Below the pieces are notes generated by a model. That model searched no databases and had not been told where the DNA came from. It saw only the letters and a list, made by a program, of their open reading frames with translations. A DNA stretch of 64,000 nt from Allolobophora icterica. Its lineage: Eukaryota > Annelida > Clitellata > Crassiclitellata > Lumbricidae. The position numbers and the translations under genes are program-made. Location: NCBI GenBank assembly GCA_963556255.1, contig OY744612.1:25532940-25596939 (forward strand). Direction: 5' to 3'. This document shows, in pieces, positions 11,111-24,905 of this stretch. Positions within the stretch are counted from its first letter, which is position 1, and every line of letters begins with the position of its first letter.

Positions 11111-11429
11111 TTGAATAGCACACTGCAATCGGCCACACACTTCACAAACGACCTCTCATCACAATATGGGGTTATATGGGAAAATGTTTACAGTACACTT
11201 AACGCAGAACCATGAGACATTAGGTTTACAGTAGCTGTCATCTACTTTAATTACAGCACCTGTTGTGAAACCGCTCATTATAATACATGCCATGATACCA
11301 CACAGGTAATTGATCCAGAAGTATCTCTTATAAAATGTGCACATGTAGCACAGATCTCCAGTCAGTCGGAGTCAGTCAGTGGTAATCTTGCAGAATGCAC
11401 GACCGCTGCATTATTGTGTCGTATTGTAT

Positions 11430-11930
11430 TGTTTATGGGCATTTACATAGCGCCTCTCGCGGTATAGACCATTCAGAGGCGCATCCAGACTCAGTGTGCG
11501 AGACCCCGAGAGAAAAAGCAGGAATTAAGGTGAGTAAAGGAAGAAGCAACGCTATCAGTGAGAATGGTGTTGCGGACAGGAGGAGGAAGTCGGTTCCAAA
11601 GCGAGGGACCTGTTCAAACAAATGACTTGGATTGAGCCATAGTAGTCCTGACATCAGGAACTAAGAGGTCAAGACGATCAGAAGATCGGAGAGGACGCAG
11701 CGAAGCAGCAGAATGAGGTCGTAGAATTAGATCACGCAAGTACTATGGAGCAAAACCCGGTTGAGACTTAAGCACAAGAATAAGCACTTTGAATTGAATA
11801 CGCGCAGAGAGAGGGAACCAATGGAGTTGTTCAACCATGAAGGTGGAGACATGAGAGCTTTAATAGAGACAGCATAGAAGGTCAGGTCTAGACAATCCGA
11901 GACAATTGTTATTTCGTTCAGTCCGTACTT
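11430..11930. repeat. Unclassified interspersed repeat with GCGCC head
   Basis: Starts with CATTTACATAGCGCCTCTCG and CAGAGGCGCAT, the motif pair seen at 12.1 kb and 46.4 kb. It continues into about 400 bases of purine-rich complex sequence without an intact ORF. Probably a retroelement 3' region. Confidence 0.35.
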
Positions 11931-11946
11931 ACATACATAAAACGTA

Positions 11947-11993
11947 CTATAGTTGGGTATTATGTACGTTACGTACATAATACCCAACTATAG
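11947..11993. repeat. Perfect 47-bp palindrome
   Basis: Two 23-base arms (11947-11969 and 11971-11993) are exact reverse complements with a one-base spacer. The left arm starts CTATAGTTGGGTATTATG. Confidence 0.97.
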
Positions 11994-12089
11994 CGTCCTA
12001 CCTACCTAATAATCTGATCCATTGTTTTCTGTAGCGCCTTTATAACAATACACAAGGCATCAATCGATGTTCGCTTCCAGTGAAAACAT

Positions 12090-12175
12090 AGTCAAATCAA
12101 TCAATCAATCGAACAAACAGCATTTATATAGCGCCCCTTGCAGATCTCTACTCAGAGGCGCTCCCGACCCAGGAC
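12090..12175 (-). repeat. GCGCC-family retroelement 3' fragment
   Basis: CAATCAATCAATC is followed by GCATTTATATAGCGCCCC and CTCAGAGGCGCTC. This is the reverse of the LINE-associated tail at 17.86-17.93 kb. Confidence 0.6.
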
Positions 12176-12179
12176 AAGC

Positions 12180-13320
<1,141 letters not shown>

Positions 13321-13564
13321 CCTGGCCTTATGCAGAGACTCAGTGATCAACTTAACAATAGACAGACATATTATAAGCAGACGGAGATAAACGGACAGGT
13401 TATTTTTGAGAGATATCGAGACAGTTAGGACAGACGGTAATTCGCTCCCTATTTGCCTGTTTGTCTGTGTGTCTGTATGTCTGTCTGCATATATTTATGT
13501 CTCTTTGTCGGTCTGTCTGTCTGAGTGTCTGTATATATTTATGTCTGTCTGTCTATCCTTCCAT

Positions 13565-14321
13565 TCACCTTCATGTAATCAGTATTATAAGCAGGCAGAC
13601 GATTACCATATATCTATCTCTGCCTTTGAAGACAGACCATATGAAATTCAGATCTAAACTTAGATTCAATTGTGTCAATATAACTGCAATACAATAGGTC
13701 AGATTAAAACGAATTGGGGAAGAGGGAATATAGTCTCAACGTGGGTGACTCAATTAGCCAGCACATGAGGGGGGAGGGGTTCACTCTTAGACTGACGCAA
13801 GAATAGCCAAAGCTGACGGAGGCCAGATTGCAAAATCTTGTAAACCGTTTCATACTCGTTGTCGCGTTGCAACGGTTGCATTCGGCCGACGAGAAATCGA
13901 TCGCTTCTAACACCCGGAACCAGCGGCGAAAGTACTTTGAGCAGGAAACTTAATGTATAAAAAAGACATGCTTTCAGTCGAAGATAGTCGGAGGCAGAAG
14001 CGGTTTAAAAGGCCCGAGGGGTCCAGGAGAGAAATGTAGGAGAAAAATATTTATCTGCAATGGGAGATAGTGTAAGCGAGAGATGCGAAAAAGAATGTCA
14101 AGCACGAAATAAAACGCGATCCTTTGGAAAATGTTTTAAAAACGTACGTAATAAGAAACGCCGGTAGCAGACTGATAAAACAGCGATGCCAAGCTGGTCT
14201 ATTTTAATGGCGTTTTATGTCTGATAAGCACGGTAACCCAAAACGAAAAGACAAACAGCACATCATGATATATTTGCAAAAACTCTTTAACGGGTACGTC
14301 ATTTCAGCTTTTACCAGAGGG
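13565..14321. other. No gene seen
   Basis: Complex sequence with no supported gene. A minus-strand open frame at 13704-13913 lacks splice or domain evidence. Confidence 0.35.
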
Positions 14322-14695
14322 CAGGGACGTCATTTGAGTATTTTTTCCGGGAGCACTGGCAGCGATCTTGTTTGACAGGTGGAGGCACGGGACACTTTTG
14401 AACTGATCAGTTCAAAAAAGAGGTGAAAAATTTCTTCGCGTCTTTTTGGTGTTTCTTCAAAACTTGGCCAGCTTGCCCCATTTGCCTCATGGTAAATCCA
14501 TCACTGTGTGCCTGTATATGCCCACAAGCTAGTCACTGCAGTGCAGGCAAAAAAAACTTCAAATGACGTCTCTGAATTTTAGTATCATTTTTTTTCTTTT
14601 TACCCTTTTTTCTTCCTCCTTTTCTTATTCCATCGTTTTTCATTTTTTTTCAAAAACCAGGGGAAAATGCCCTGCCCCTCCAAATGACGTCCCTG
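14322..14695. mobile_element. Probable MITE, 374 bp
   Basis: The ends are inverted copies CAGGGACGTCATTTG / CAAATGACGTCCCTG. A third, internal copy of the end (CAAATGACGTCTCTG) lies near 14560. I see no target duplication, so the copy may be rearranged. Confidence 0.6.
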
Positions 14696-15140
14696 CTCTT
14701 AAATCCTCTAAATTGTAGCGCACAGTTTATTCAGACGAGAAATATTCCCAAAACCGAATAGTAAAAAAGTTTGCGAAAATAAAAAAGCTCTAAACACGAA
14801 TTTTGAGGGGAAAATAATTTTTTACATCTATAGTGTGTACCGGTACATGGGAGGATCTGAAGGAAGACCTATGGCCATGTAGAGAAAAGAATGACGAAAA
14901 TGTATCGTCAACGAGGGGTATTCGGAACCCCTTGAAGAAGCCCCGTTACCAACGCCCGATCAATTCATTGAAGAATGAGCGGGAATGAGTCCATACGGTC
15001 GCTATAGAGAAAAGTGTAGGGCCTACTTTTACATTTACCCGGTCCATCAGACGCCGGACACTGTATCTGCATTACAATGGGCGTTGCCTCTAACCCCAGT
15101 CGAGGGCAAAATATATCGGGCGTTTAATAGCGGCTAATCC

Positions 15141-15152
15141 TGCGCATGCGCC
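15141..15152. promoter_or_regulatory. NRF-1-like palindromic site
   Basis: TGCGCATGCGCC matches the palindromic NRF-1 binding consensus found in many animal promoters. It lies about 430 bp upstream of the start codon of the mucin-like gene. A TATA-like AAATATAT is at about 15110. The transcription start is not visible from sequence. Confidence 0.45.
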
Positions 15153-15574
15153 TAGACCGAATGCAACCAGGCTATCTGCCGCAACAGCCCAGACCAAGCG
15201 TCAGACTCTTTGCAGTCGGTGATGCAGAGAGTTGGTTAATAGTTGCGCGCACACAGGCCATATCGACTTGTTTTTCCCGTTACGGAGCTTGTGGAAAGGC
15301 AGGAAAGGCAGGAAAGAAAATTAGTCGGTACCTAGCGATTACTAGCAGACTGGCAGTTAAAGCGCGGGAATCGTCTAGCCTTCCGAACTGACTGCAAACC
15401 TCGGTAAGAGGCAGATTCGCGAACACTGTACAACGAACTCCACAAAGCAAGAAACGTAGCCTATAAACCTGTAGTTCGGCAGAAATCGACCAGTTCCGAT
15501 CATTCTCACCCACTTCTCGTGCAGATCTCAGACCGCGCGAGATCTCGTTGGTTTCAAACTGTACACCGGAAACG

Positions 15575-15626
15575 ATGAATTCAAAGCGACTCAACCGTCG
15601 CCTGTTGCTCGTGATTGCCTTGTTCG
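15575..15626 (+). CDS. Exon 1 of mucin-like secreted protein: start of signal peptide
   Basis: ATG (A at -3) begins 17 codons, MNSKRLNRRLLLVIALF, plus one base. The donor G/GTGAGT follows at 15627. The basic N-terminus and hydrophobic core are the first two thirds of a signal peptide. The next exon with fitting phase and context is 53521. Joining them gives Gly at the junction and then IFSTHVISA followed by Q, a typical cleavage site. The region upstream (about 15100-15574) is relatively GC-rich with an NRF-1-like site, as expected for a promoter and 5' UTR. An upstream ATG at 15145 would open an unrelated frame if it is transcribed. Confidence 0.7.
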
Positions 15627-17098
15627 GTGAGTAGGCGTTCATTAAAGCTGTTCGTAAATATTTTCCAACCTCGACAGGCAGTTAATAAATGCAGCGAAGC
15701 TGGCAGTTCGCCTTTCGGTTTCGCTCGCTAGGAATACGGATACGGCGTTAATCGGCGCCACTGAAAACTGAGCTGTTGCTACCCGTATTTATCTCTTTAA
15801 TCTCTATTTGTATATTTAATTTATCTGCATTAATTGTCTATTTAATTATATATTTTATTTAGCTATTGCACTTATTATGCGCTCAGTCAGTGAAGCTGAA
15901 TCTGAGGTTCAAGTGTTGTTACGCTCAGTATGCTCGAATACGCAGTCGTTGGATTACAGAACCGATGCGCTACCGTGTCCTTCCATCTGGTATCTCTGAG
16001 ACCATGGCTGATCGTATTTCGAATTTCGACTGAACCTTTACAGTGGCACGTGATCCCATGTGAGAGTTTAAAGGAGCTATAAAATCTTCAGAGACTACCT
16101 GCATGTGCCTCTTCTTAGTTTAACATGCAAGTCTTAGATGTGCATGTATATTATGTCGTCATCATTGTGGAAACCGTGGCCCCAAACAGCGACACAATTC
16201 TTTTGGATTCGGTCAACTATTTGACGCTTATTCAATTACAGTCATCTTATTGTGTTGCTAAATGTTCATAAAACAAATAAATAGATTAGAATAGACTTTG
16301 TTACTGAATCTACCGGTAGGCGAAAGTAAAAAGTATACTGCTTCTTCCGTACCAAGCATATTCATTCGGTCGACATTGGGTCCATTGCTGGCCACAGTTA
16401 AGCTGACACTGTGCAGTGGCGCAATGCGGGCACGCTCTGAGTCATCTGACCATGTGGGTTATAAGTTCTGGTAAATTTCGTCAGTCACCTGAATTTAGAA
16501 TTTGACTGCTTGGATGATTGGACGAATGGATTGCGCCTCCGCCTTAGGCTGTCTCCACAAAATCGACTCCCTCTTCGTCCTATTGAAATATTCATTCGCT
16601 GAAGGGCCAAAGCTAAAGCATAGCTGATGCTAAGTGTACTTGCGCCGAGGAATAAACGACGTAAGACAAATGAGTGACTTATCCATAAATCCTATACGAA
16701 GACAAATTACTCGGTTTTCGTTCAGTAAGATCCATTAATTTTTGTTTGGGTAACGGGCGATATAATGTCTGATTCAATATTCCGATGTAGACAAGCGACT
16801 GGCTATGTTCTGAACATATGTTTATCGGACTCGTCCTTATCAATGTACATATATATCAATGTATATATATGCAGTGCATACATATATGCTCTCACACACA
16901 GTATATATAATACAGTGTATATAGCCTAATGCAGATTTTAGGACCCGTAAATCCCATGCACAAGCACTATCCTTACATTGGCAGACTTACACTTGAGATA
17001 ATATTGTTTAACCAGTCCTACAACTATTTGCATCAAAACCGGGACACGCCCTTGTATATACGGAGAGCAACAGGCCTTGTATAAAATATGTACTGCCG

Positions 17099-17373
17099 CT
17101 AGATAAATGTCTGGAATGTTTGTCCCCCCAACGGAGGGCTGCAGGCTGCAACGGGGTGTCGTGGAATTTCGATCTGAGAAGACAGCCTGAAACAGAATCC
17201 CTGCTCTGGCCCTGAATTACGCTTTTTATGAATCGTAGTCTCGCTGCTGTGCACGTCGCAGATGTCTTCGATATATACGCCACCTTCGACCTCATCCAGC
17301 CTCCGTTCTTCCGACGGGAAAATCATTCGGAGGCTGGTCTTCTCAGTTAACACGAAGCCATCACCGCTGGCAC
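17099..17373 (-). CDS. Weak candidate exon or gene fragment, unknown
   Basis: On the minus strand, GTGGTGCCAG could act as an acceptor. It is followed by an open frame of about 90 codons containing TSLRMIFPSEERRLDEVEGG and VYIEDICDVHSSETT, ending at a stop. The balanced, charged composition looks more like coding DNA than the surrounding intron. There is no start ATG at the 5' end and no family match that I recognise. It may be a fragment of a retrocopy or a nested antisense exon. Confidence 0.25.
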
Positions 17374-17648
17374 CACAAACATGTCAGTATCAACAGTGCC
17401 AAAACCCACACAAAAACCATAAACGACCCACTATATGTTTTAGCAACACCGTATACTACCACAACCGCCACCACAATCACCACCACCACCACCACCCCAC
17501 TGCCATTAGCAACACCATAGGGTGTTTTTGCTCCATATTTGTCTTTGAAATTCCCGACTATGTGGAGATGACAGTTGAATAACAAACGCACCACATATGG
17601 AAATAAACAGATGAGCACAGTCGCATAGAAACAGAGCACATGATCGAG

Positions 17649-17649
<1 letters not shown>

Positions 17650-17707
<58 letters not shown>

Positions 17708-17745
17708 GACAGAAAGACACAGACAGAGACAGACAGACAGAAAGA
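17650..17745. repeat. (GA)n then (GACA)n repeat
   Basis: About 40 bases of GA are followed by GACA units. The same compound repeat occurs at 44411-44502. Confidence 0.95.
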
Positions 17746-17935
17746 CATAGGGCCCTCTGGAATGGCCTACCTTTAAACCTGCGCTTGCTGCCACTGTTAA
17801 ACTCGCCTGCTTTTTGCAAGTCCCTCAAGTCTCATTTCTTTAGCTGTGGCTGAGCTGGGAGCGCCTCTGAACAGGTATCTTGAAGAGGCGCTATATCAAG
17901 TCCTTAGAATGATTGAATGAATGAATACAGACATA
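17746..17935 (+). pseudogene. LINE 3' end with GCGCC tail and (GAAT)n
   Basis: Translated pieces such as WNGLPLNLRLLPLL and CKSLKSHFF resemble the C-terminal WNSLP..FKK.LK.HLF block of CR1/L2-like LINEs. The 3' tail follows: GAGCGCCTCTGAACAGGTAT, GAGGCGCTATAT and then GAAT units. This copy shows that the scattered GCGCC fragments are LINE 3' ends. Confidence 0.6.
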
Positions 17936-18554
17936 CAGAGAGACCTATAGAGACGGAGATGGAGACGGATACAGAGGTTGATAGAATGTGTACGGTGTCG
18001 CAAAGAACGGATCCATGTATCACAGTTGATGTAAATACCTAAGTCGTTGTGCCTACTAGCGGCGTTCAAAAGACGTTCACATCTTCTGATGTCAGCCTCC
18101 GTAGCCATGCTGGAAAATCGCATCTGTACATCGAACCCCAATTTGATTACGTTGAATGATCTGACCGCAACCCTTCAAAGGCTCAATCAATTATCCGTGC
18201 AGTCTTTGGAACCATCAGCCGCGGGTTATACCACGCACGTCTCATACAAACCACGTTGTAGGGCCTATACAAGGAGGATCTAACGGTCGGTTTCAGCAAC
18301 TGAACGGAGGGATTGCCATGTTCTGGCTATATATACTGCAGGATGAAGCTATCGGTTGGAAATTGAGTCACAATAGATCTGGATAATAATAATAAACAAT
18401 GAACAGTTGAAGCTGGGATGAAATTTCATATCGTAATCTATTGATGTCTTTTGCATGTGAGAAGCTAAAGCAGAATAACCGTTGCATCGAGTTTTATTTG
18501 CGCTGTAGTTACGGTTAGATGTAGTAAAATACGACAAGGTACACTGACGCTAAC

Positions 18555-18785
18555 GAAATGAGTCATTGTCTTTGTCCAGTCATATTTTCATAACCGACAA
18601 ATAGGTCGTTGGATTCATAGAGTGATATCTGGAACGGTCAAATTGAACAAAAGTCATCATCCAATCACGTTTTTGGCTGACAACTGGGTCAGTGTCGTCA
18701 TCCAGTAGCATTCTTAACAGAAAAATGGGTCAGTATCTTCAACCAATCATATCCATGCCAGACAAAGTTGGTCGTTGTGTCCTTA
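18555..18785. repeat. Degenerate tandem repeat of about 43 bp with CCAAT motifs
   Basis: About five diverged units share the pattern GTC-TCATCCAATCA and then GACAA-TGGGTCAGTGT. Several units carry CCAAT or CCAGT at the same position. Confidence 0.6.
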
Positions 18786-19639
18786 GCCAATGGACAGGCA
18801 CCATGCCATGTCCAAGCAAATGCACAAATACATGAGAGAAAATCTTTGGTCGGAAACGTGTCGACAGATTTATCACCGACACCTCTGTCTCTAATCACTC
18901 CTTACCGTCGACTTTTACTTCCCACCCCACTCGCTTGCCGACTGATGATATACTGGACGTCCATATCAAGTATGCATACTGTGCACTGCGTCTACTGGCA
19001 TCTTAAACACATTCGCCTCTGTTTTCGAGTTGCTGTCCACAGATGTCGATGCAAGAGCAGAATACTTTCATTCGTTGATTTGAATTACATGTTAAATGCA
19101 GGGTGGTTTGAATTGTCAAATCTTAAAGGGGGATAGGGAGGTGTGAAACACTATTATATGTAGCGGGTGTACGTGTACTCGATCCTTAGATGTGAAAAAA
19201 TTGAACACTGAAGAATATTCATTTTATTGGAAAACTCTTGAGTTTTATTTTCAGAAAATTTATAGCTTAGGGAAAAAATTACGACTTAGCTAAAGCTAAA
19301 GTGGTATATATGAAAATACATTGAACCACTGAAAGCTGTCCGGAGGCGGGGGGTAACTTAACCCCAAGGTAATGTTTGGGAATTAACTGGAGGGTTGAAA
19401 AATGAATGTAGGAGGTTGAACCCTCCCAACCCACCGACAATTCAATCCCAGGCTAAGTAGTGATATCTGCATGTGATGTCTTCTGGCATTTACAGCGCTG
19501 TAGTGGCATCTATGGTAAAAGTGTTCATGTCTCATAATGAAACGCAGTAGAGGCGTTGTTACAAGGATTCCGCTCAAACCCACGATCATCAAATTACAGA
19601 CTGAGGGCGTTACCGAACAGACCACGGAGATATCACCAT

Positions 19640-19690
19640 TTAGCCTGGGATTGGGAAGATGAGACGGCGAGGGAGAGGACTGACCACCGT
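19640..19690 (+). repeat. Fragment of SINE body
   Basis: Contains GATGAGACGGCGAGGGAGAG and GACTGACCACC, shared with copies at 24.0, 34.9 and 38.5 kb. Confidence 0.55.
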
Positions 19691-19885
19691 CATCCGCCAT
19701 ACGTCATTCGCCCTCACGTGATGTAATCTAGCTGGAAATTTATTTAGCGCTTAAACAGAGTGTTGCTTTTAAAGATAGCCAGACAGAAGTCTGTGGCTAC
19801 AGGCCACAACTATTTATAAAATTTACGCATCGGCTTGGGAAGAAATCATCGAAGTAATGTCGGGCTTAGGAAAGGGGGCTAAGGC

Positions 19886-20154
<269 letters not shown>

Positions 20155-20184
20155 AAAAACAGCGGTCCTACCGCTACTCAAAAT

Positions 20185-20245
20185 CTCTGCATTATTTTTT
20201 TTTCTACCCGAGGTATATATGATCCCTCAGGTGTCAGATACTAAT
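20185..20245. repeat. CCCGAGG/CCTCAGG hairpin repeat, copy 1
   Basis: T-run, then TCTACCCGAGGTATATATGA and TCCCTCAGG. It recurs at 20371-20432 and 63866-63908. Confidence 0.7.
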
Positions 20246-20277
20246 TAAGCATATTGATTCTGTAGTGGCCGCCATGC

Positions 20278-20278
<1 letters not shown>

Positions 20279-20363
<85 letters not shown>

Positions 20364-20364
20364 G
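20279..20364. repeat. (TTA)n then (TTG)n tract
   Basis: Nearly pure trinucleotide repeat that switches motif at about 20333. Confidence 0.95.
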
Positions 20365-20370
20365 CTATTA

Positions 20371-20428
20371 TGCCCCAAGGTACATATGATTCCTCGGGGA
20401 CTTGCATTATTTTTTTTTCTACCCGAGG

Positions 20429-20432
<4 letters not shown>
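20371..20432. repeat. CCCGAGG/CCTCAGG hairpin repeat, copy 2
   Basis: TGCCCCAAGGTACATATGAT and TCCTCGGGGAC are followed by a partial second unit TTTCTACCCGAGG. Confidence 0.65.
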
Positions 20433-20642
<210 letters not shown>

Positions 20643-20904
20643 TATTAATAAGTATACGTCTGTTTTCGGCGCTTCTCGAAGAACCGGGACATGTCCTTCA
20701 TGAGTTGCTCCCTCTGTTAAGCCAGTGGTTTACAGCCTACGCCCCAGACGCCATGACCGGGTGCTGCCAAGAGCAGATAATCATATGAAGAAAACATTTA
20801 TAGTCAGAATGTTATACACGTATTAATTTATCCTGATGTATGTATACTGATGCTTGTTCACCAGAGTGCTGTTTGGCAGCTGGTTATATTAAAGAATATA
20901 CTTT

Positions 20905-20905
20905 T

Positions 20906-20985
<80 letters not shown>
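20905..20985. repeat. (TTAC)n microsatellite
   Basis: About 20 uninterrupted TTAC units. Confidence 0.97.
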
Positions 20986-22160
20986 TGATGGAAGGGTTAA
21001 GTTTTGTGTGTGATGCATATGTATATATATCTAGGCGCGTGTGAGCACGTGCCTAAACACACCCTACCAATTAGGCCTTAACAAGACCCAGCAGTGATTG
21101 ATCTACACCCTAAATGTATAGTCCTCTTCTGCATAGCACATGTATATCCGGTTAAATCAGTTAGCTGCATGATATGCTAAACATTGGCGCTTTGATTTAT
21201 GACGCAGAAATATGGCGGGAGAAAAACAGTTTTAATCAAAACAGGGAGAGGTCATATGTAGGGCGATGCAACGACTCTTACCCCACTCACCCTTTCCCAC
21301 CCCCACCCACAGGCAAACAGACTCACATGTATTACACCCATTTATTCGAGGGTCTGATAACAAAAGCCACGCCTTCTATACTTCCTAGCTGTTTGGAAAG
21401 AACAATTAATAATAATCTGGCGTTTGGGCTGGACATGATTTCGTGGAACGGGGTCATTCTAATCCAGTTAATGAACACAGTGTCCGTTCTGTCCAATGAA
21501 GGTCAAAGATTGGCTGCTTGCTTAAGGAATGCAACACTGTAAAGCTCTCAGTGTCAGGATCCGACTTTTCCATCTCCGCTCTCGCCGGTGATGAAATGAC
21601 CTTAGACCGACCGATATTCGACAGCCTACGCGCACTCGGTCGACGTTGCAAGGGATTTTCGGACATAGCGATGTTTAGGTGACGGTAACCAAGTCTCGGC
21701 AACTACCAGGATGACCACTGCCAGCCCGGCACCTCGGGGTATGCTTCTTTGAATCCGCGGGGTTAGGCTCCCGTGGTATGCAGGAGACTGAACGATCTGT
21801 TTAATAGGCTACCTTATTTACAGAACAACAGTACCGTACTTGCCCGACGTTCGCTACACTAAACTTTCCATCCGTCGTGAAAGTAAGCATGCCAGGAGAC
21901 AGCTGGCTAGCCTCCGCGGGGACACACTCGGTGGGTGGCAGACGATAGACATCAACAACAACAGAAGAAAGGGGTAGAGACAAAACCTGTACATTAGCAA
22001 CAATGAGAGACTGTTGGACTGTGCTGTTGTCGTGTATCGCTGTTGTTGCCGTATGTCGTCGTTGTACAGTAGTCTACACTATTAACATATTAAGTTGCTT
22101 CAGAAACTCCGAACTTGGTGTAATCTGTTAACGCTGGATAGAAATCAGTTGGTTTGGCTC

Positions 22161-22162
<2 letters not shown>

Positions 22163-22203
<41 letters not shown>

Positions 22204-22267
22204 GTGTGTGTGTGTGTGTGTGTGTGAGTGTGTAGGTGTGTGTGTAAGTGTGTGTGTATGTGTGTGG
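22163..22267. repeat. (GT)n compound microsatellite
   Basis: GT units with AGGT, GAGT and AAGT interruptions. Confidence 0.93.
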
Positions 22268-22764
22268 GCGGAACCCACCACTTGTAACTCTTCTAGTTAT
22301 AACACGTGCCTTGTTTTCCATGCTGATGTATACTTTCTGTTCGTAATGACACCCAACACCATTCAGGCCATTTACGCATTCTGCGCTTTTATGAGGTAAC
22401 CAAGAGACACGATATTAAATGTCTAGATATCTAACTGACAAACTATCTTATGATACTACGCGTTGAGAAATCGCCCAGATTTACTTTAGGCCTACATGTA
22501 TTACATTACCCGTAATATTCCATATCGGGTCGTATAGTGAAATTTGATGGATTTGTGTTAAAAAATTATTTGAGAAAGCGGGTTAATGGTTTAATAAACA
22601 GTGATTGAGAATGTTATTTTTCATCTATTAGACTTGAGTTTCTTTCTCCAATTGAGTCGCTGAACGATAAGCCATTTTTTAAAATCTTGTCAACATGGTT
22701 GATATCCTCCTATATCAATGTCTCACCGTTTTAGCAAAATGGCTATTTTCTTCTGTATGTTGTC

Positions 22765-22806
22765 TCTGTCTGTCTGTCTGTCTGTCTGTCTCTTTCTTTC
22801 CTTCCT

Positions 22807-22850
<44 letters not shown>
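22765..22850. repeat. (CTGT)n then (CTTT)n microsatellite
   Basis: Pyrimidine tetranucleotide tracts. TCTG-rich low-complexity sequence extends irregularly to about 23400. Confidence 0.93.
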
Positions 22851-22851
<1 letters not shown>

Positions 22852-23964
22852 GTATTTGTCTCTATCTCTGTGTCGCTGTCTCTGTCAGTCCATATGCTGT
22901 TTGAATCTCTGTCTCTTAATCTGCTTCTGTCTGTCTGGGTATACCTGTCTCTGCCTTTCTGCCTAACAGCCCTAGCTACTTTCTGTGTCTCGAAGTCTTT
23001 GTCTGTCCTCTTTAAAACTGACTGTAATTGTCATAGTTTCCTTTTTGCCTATCTGTCTGGCTGTCTATATATCTCTAGCAGCCTCTCTGTCTCTCTCTCC
23101 GTACGTCTCTTTCTTTGTCTTTGTCTTTGACTCTGTCTGTCTCTGTCTGTATGTCTCCCTATCTCTTCATCTCTGCATGTGCGACTCCCCCGCGCCTGTC
23201 TCAGTTCATACGTAGTCCGCTTCTGTGTCACGTGCTGCCATGTCTACATTTAGGCCTATGTATCTGCATCTCGCATTCAGTGTCTCTCGGCGTAGATTAC
23301 CCCTCTCAGACAATGCAGCCAACAAGTGTCTCCTGCTCTTTCTCCATATTGTCAGTCTGTCTGTATGTCTGCGAAACCCGCATACCTCTCATTCTATATC
23401 TTCTAGATGCGTTCACCCTGCCTCTGGCCGTACGCCTACTTCTCTACGCCCCTTCCAACCACGTCTTTTTTGCCCCCTTCTTTGAGCTAATGCGCAACAG
23501 ATGACCCTCTGATTGAAATCTAGATCAACCCCGCCTTAAAGATCTAGCATCAACCGCGGGCACACATGCCCCATGCGCAACTGCCCTCGCATTACTCACA
23601 GCCAGACTGGCGATAGATCAAGATACAACGAACTGCCCCGCCCGCTCGACCGTCCTGCCAAACGCGCCATAAATCAAACAGCTGCGCCGGGGTCTCGAGG
23701 GTTGGTTGCAGCGGCTGTTGCAGTCTTATCTTTCACGAAATCTGGCTAAAGTAGGACTTGGCGCGGAGACCTAAACAGGCTTGGCCGCTGTGTACGGGCG
23801 TCGTAGCTAGATGGGAGACTTTTGGCGTCGGAATTCTTCTGTGTGACAGATCAAGGATGGCACGCCGATTCTGTCAGAATTCCGATCGCGGTTTATGTCG
23901 GCATACTATAAGCAAACATGAAAGTATGTAAGTCATGTTTTGCAGCCAGTGCGTATGCACACGC

Positions 23965-24150
23965 AGCTATAATGAGTACACTCCCCGTACACTGTCGGTG
24001 GGAAGATGAGACGGCGAGGGAGAGGACTGACCACCCGCCCTCATATGCCGAGGCTAAGAAAGTGAAGTTGCCAACTCTTCTAACCTTGGCTGCCTCTCAG
24101 GCTAGCCCAAGTGACTGCTCTTCTTCTATATTACTAACAATAACAACATT
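23965..24150 (+). repeat. SINE body copy
   Basis: Shares CCGTACACTGTCGGTGGGAA, GAGACGGCGAGGGAGAGGAC and CTGCTCTTCTTCT with the copy at 34.76-35.03 kb, in the opposite orientation. Confidence 0.7.
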
Positions 24151-24640
24151 GATCCAATTTATTGGCCTATCTTTCTAGCATAGGAAGTTTTTCATCCTAC
24201 GCATGGGACAGAATTCTTTGAAAACAGGAGGGGTAAGAGAAGAGAAGTGGGAGGAATGGTGGAGGAGGAGGATATATACGTAGGAGGAGTGGGAGGATGT
24301 ATGATGGCTGTGCGTTCATCGGTGTCAGGTTCAAATGAGGCAGTGTATCTTTCACCGAATCGTTTTCATCAGATGATAGAATGACGCACATAGTCGTATA
24401 AGGAGCCAGATCATGGAATGCCAATTGCACGAAACTCATTCCACTCTCTCCAGAACGAACTCCAAATGGGAGAGAGGATGCTCTACGACCCGATCCAAAG
24501 AAGCGTTCGGCTACAGCAGCTTCCCGCTCCGACGCCCGGTCTGGGACCATGCCTCGTCCTTTCACCTCTAACCAATTATCATCCACGATCAACTCACACC
24601 TACACACAATCTGACGTTAAATACCTATATGTTCACTATA

Positions 24641-24905
24641 TACCACACACACACACGCGCGCGCGCGCACACACGCGCGCACACACACACACACGCACAC
24701 ACACACACGCACACACACACACATACACGCACGCACACACACATACACACACACGCACACGCACGCACACGCACGCACGCACGCACACACACACGCACAC
24801 ACACATACACAGACACATACACGCACGCACGCACGCACGCACGCACACATACACACACACGCACACACACACACACATACACACGCACACACAGACGCAC
24901 GTACA
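24641..24905. repeat. (CA)n / CG-interrupted microsatellite
   Basis: CACA with frequent CGCG and CGCA interruptions over about 260 bases, a potential Z-DNA tract of alternating purine-pyrimidine. All ORFs here are artefacts. Confidence 0.95.

Noticed and set aside
15280..15642. 120-codon minus-strand frame over exon 1
   Set aside because: Overlaps the well-supported exon 1 and its GC-richer 5' region and has no splice or domain evidence.
18768..19136. 122-codon plus-strand frame
   Set aside because: No ATG at its start, covers part of the degenerate tandem repeat, and lacks splice sites or domains.
20905..20985. Possible CRISPR-like array of regular repeats
   Set aside because: It is a plain TTAC microsatellite without spacers, in an animal genome.
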